DNA of 64,000 bases from assembly GCF_021018895.1 (NCBI RefSeq), contig NC_079382.1, forward strand, positions 18,029,501 to 18,093,500, read 5' to 3'. The notes beneath the pieces were generated by a model, which saw nothing but the letters and a program-made list of their open reading frames with translations, made no database searches and was not told the DNA's origin. Shown in pieces: positions 61,903 to 64,000 of the stretch. Source of the stretch: Seriola aureovittata. Lineage: Eukaryota; Chordata; Actinopteri; Carangiformes; Carangidae. The position numbers and the translations under genes were made by a program. Position 1 is the first letter of the stretch. Each line of letters opens with the position of its first letter.

Positions 61903-62864
61903 TTTTTTGTACTCGGGATTCCATTAAAAAAATATGTTTACTATTTTTTCTGTTCCTTGTTGTCTCCTGTTTTTTAGGAGGAGGGGTGTTTATTTTGTTT
62001 TTGTATTACTTTTGGTGATTAATTAATACGATTAATAAACATGTGTAACTATATTAATAATGTATCATTTATAATAAAGATCAATCTGCTGACTGAAATC
62101 TAAACACAGATGTGGTATCAGTGTTGATCAGTGGATGAAATCCATCAATAAGCTTTAAGATGTGACTGATGCGACTTCCAATGACCTATCGACTTTATAG
62201 GCATTCACAATGTTTGGAAATCGTTCCCAGTGCATAGAAATGATTGTAGCATCTGAAAATGTAGGTTTACATTCTCAGCACTGATTTCTGTGAGCTGACA
62301 TCCTGTTTTCATTTTTTCATTTCTGCATGTTATGACTTTTCAATATATCTTTCACTATGACGACCACGTTATTGATTCATGCTGTATTTTTTGCACTCCA
62401 GTGTATTCTCAGTAAAGGGAGGTTCTCTTCATTACCACAAATCCTACATCTGACACAGTCAGGGGCCAAGCAGTGAGGGTTCCTGTTTCTCTTGTGCTGC
62501 AACAAATGCACAGATGGTGTGTGGTTTATGTGTATAATTAATAAAAGCAGAAACATATGTTTTTGTGTTGAACTTTGTGTTTCTATTTCCACTCATACAA
62601 ACATTCAAAACACTAGACATCAAAATGCATCTTCAGTGTCGAGCTCTTCTCCTGCTGTTCCAGGGTTAGACATCAGATGGTGCTATGGGCTTGTGAAATA
62701 TATAATTTGTCCCAATGCCACTGCCCACCCTGAGTGAAAACTATCCTTGTGTTAAGTTCCTGTCATAATGTTGACTTTTAAAAACAGGAGGACTTTTAAG
62801 GAATCAGCTGTTTTTTTTCTGATGAATAAATGATCTCTACAGAGTTTTGTGGCGCGTGCTAAAG

Positions 62865-63159
62865 CAGTGGTTCCCAACCTTCTTCCTTATGACGCGTTAA
62901 AACAAAAAGTCTCTACCTGCTCCCCCTTGTCGCAGGTGTGTCATTAGTGTGGATACAAGTTTAGAGCAGTTGAACCAAAAAGTGTTTCTTCTCAGATTGT
63001 TTCATTTGAAGGATTTTAGGAGGCCCTAGTTACCTAGTATTTAAAAAAATACCTTAATTTTATGAAGTAAATGTGTTTTCTCTCATTTTGGTTTAATCAT
63101 CTTGTGACCCCTTAGGACGTTTTAGCGGGTTTGAACCCCATTCAGGTTGGGAACCACTG
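62865..63159. mobile_element. hAT-like non-autonomous element (MITE) with perfect 16-bp inverted ends
   Basis: The left end is cagtggttcccaacct and the right end aggttgggaaccactg, perfect inverse complements bounding 295 bp. The cagtggttc/t-caac terminus is typical of hAT-Charlie-type elements. No transposase is encoded. The eight bases on each side (tgctaaag and aataatca) do not match, so the target duplication is lost or the copy is rearranged. Confidence 0.8.
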
Positions 63160-63558
63160 AATAATCATAGTTTATTTAGGATATAGTTTTAAAGTGATTG
63201 GATTTTTTTATTTTCAGGGTTTTCAACAATGTTTCATGCATTTTAAGACATTTTTCCCAAACGGACAGCCTTGTAATCCTTCAATCTATTTTCAAGTACA
63301 AGCATGATTAATTCCTCTCAGCAACGACCACAGAGTATCTGCATCACTGGATCAAACAAAGAAAACTCCTCTGTGCAGTTGTCTTTCTTTTGTTGAACCT
63401 GATGTAAAGATCCGATTATTTAGCTGCAAAAGAAGAGGAAGAGCTGAACACTTTCACGATCTTGCTGTGTCCAAAGCCACACTGCAACAGCCAAGACATG
63501 ACTGACAGTGGACACTGTCCAGGGGTCATCTGAAAGGTCAAACAGCCTCTGAGAGGGT

Positions 63559-63592
63559 GTGTGTGTGTGTGTGTCTGTATGTATGTGTGTGG
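63559..63592 (+). repeat. (TG)n microsatellite, interrupted
   Basis: About 34 bases of TG repeat with a ctgtatgta interruption. Confidence 0.9.
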
Positions 63593-64000
63593 AGGAGTGG
63601 TGGGGGGGGGGCATCACTGTCCACTCCAGAAGGGCTGACGTCAAGGGTCAAAGTTGACTTTCCAAACCGTCACCCTCGAGTGAGCCATCAGGGGAGACAA
63701 GTTCCTCCCTCCCTCCGTTCCTCCATCCCCCGGGAACAACGGCTGCTGTCAAACCAGATAGAGGACACATGGGGGTGTCCTGGCAGGGGTTAAGTTTGAC
63801 TGAAGCGGCATTTGGTTCCTCTGACCTCAGCCTGGGGGTCAACTCAATTTCATTTCAATCGATCTCCTGAAGGATTTTTCATTACTTACACGTGTGAAAC
63901 TTATTCATTCATTAGCTCATAATTCAACAATACAAACAGGAATTAGATTATTTTCCCCAGTAGTTTGATGTAAATTCAAAGTGATTGTCTCATTTTCAGC

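Larger units (their letters stand above)
61903..64000. other. Intergenic region downstream of KNL1
   Basis: No exon is supported up to the right edge. It holds a hAT-like MITE (62865-63159), a short TG microsatellite (63559-63592) and a G run near 63602-63610. The last few hundred bases are GC-richer but show no family I recognise. Confidence 0.55.

Noticed and set aside
1..64000. Searched for CRISPR arrays, operons, phage or bacterial defence genes
   Set aside because: The window is spliced vertebrate DNA. The tandem repeats present are microsatellites, transposon copies or the KNL1 coding repeats.

Overview
This window is nuclear DNA from a bony fish, most likely a percomorph teleost. The genes are vertebrate-type, with many small exons and short GT-AG introns, and the intergenic DNA is AT-rich. 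Several repeat types common in ray-finned fish are present: a hAT-like and a mariner-like MITE, tRNA-derived SINE copies, LINE 3' fragments, and an AT-rich element seen about eleven times. No prokaryotic, viral or CRISPR features were seen.

Seven protein-coding genes were reconstructed by following splice sites and reading phase. REPS1 (minus strand, 5' part only, running off the left edge) covers about 0.2-7.6 kb. ABRACL (plus) covers 12.2-13.6 kb and HECA (plus) 18.8-27.8 kb. MTIF3 (minus) covers 29.1-31.2 kb. An adhesion GPCR of the ADGRG/GPR56-like group (plus) covers 34.3-44.8 kb. KNSTRN (minus) covers 45.8-47.8 kb and KNL1 (plus) 49.5-61.3 kb. Every complete reconstruction stays in frame from ATG to stop. 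The predicted lengths are ABRACL 81, HECA 573, MTIF3 290, ADGRG-like 711, KNSTRN 218 and KNL1 2038 residues.

REPS1-ABRACL-HECA matches the gene order of human chromosome 6q24. KNSTRN and KNL1 are both kinetochore genes of human 15q15. MTIF3 and the ADGRG receptor come from other human chromosomes, so the window joins blocks that are separate in mammals. KNSTRN and KNL1 are head to head across a promoter of less than 0.5 kb that carries an NRF1-type site and a CDE/CHR-like pair, which suggests shared cell-cycle control.

The most striking structure is in KNL1. Its MELT region is split over four long exons, each preceded by a 53-nt exon of the same phase. This points to repeated duplication of an exon pair. 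The last long exon also contains a seven-copy, 126-bp tandem coding repeat. About sixteen MELT-like motifs are visible, one of which has lost its phospho-acceptor. The ADGRG-like gene is also unusual in having two in-phase candidate signal-peptide first exons. I found no evidence for a wholly new biological system. The KNL1 exon-pair amplification is the best candidate for follow-up.
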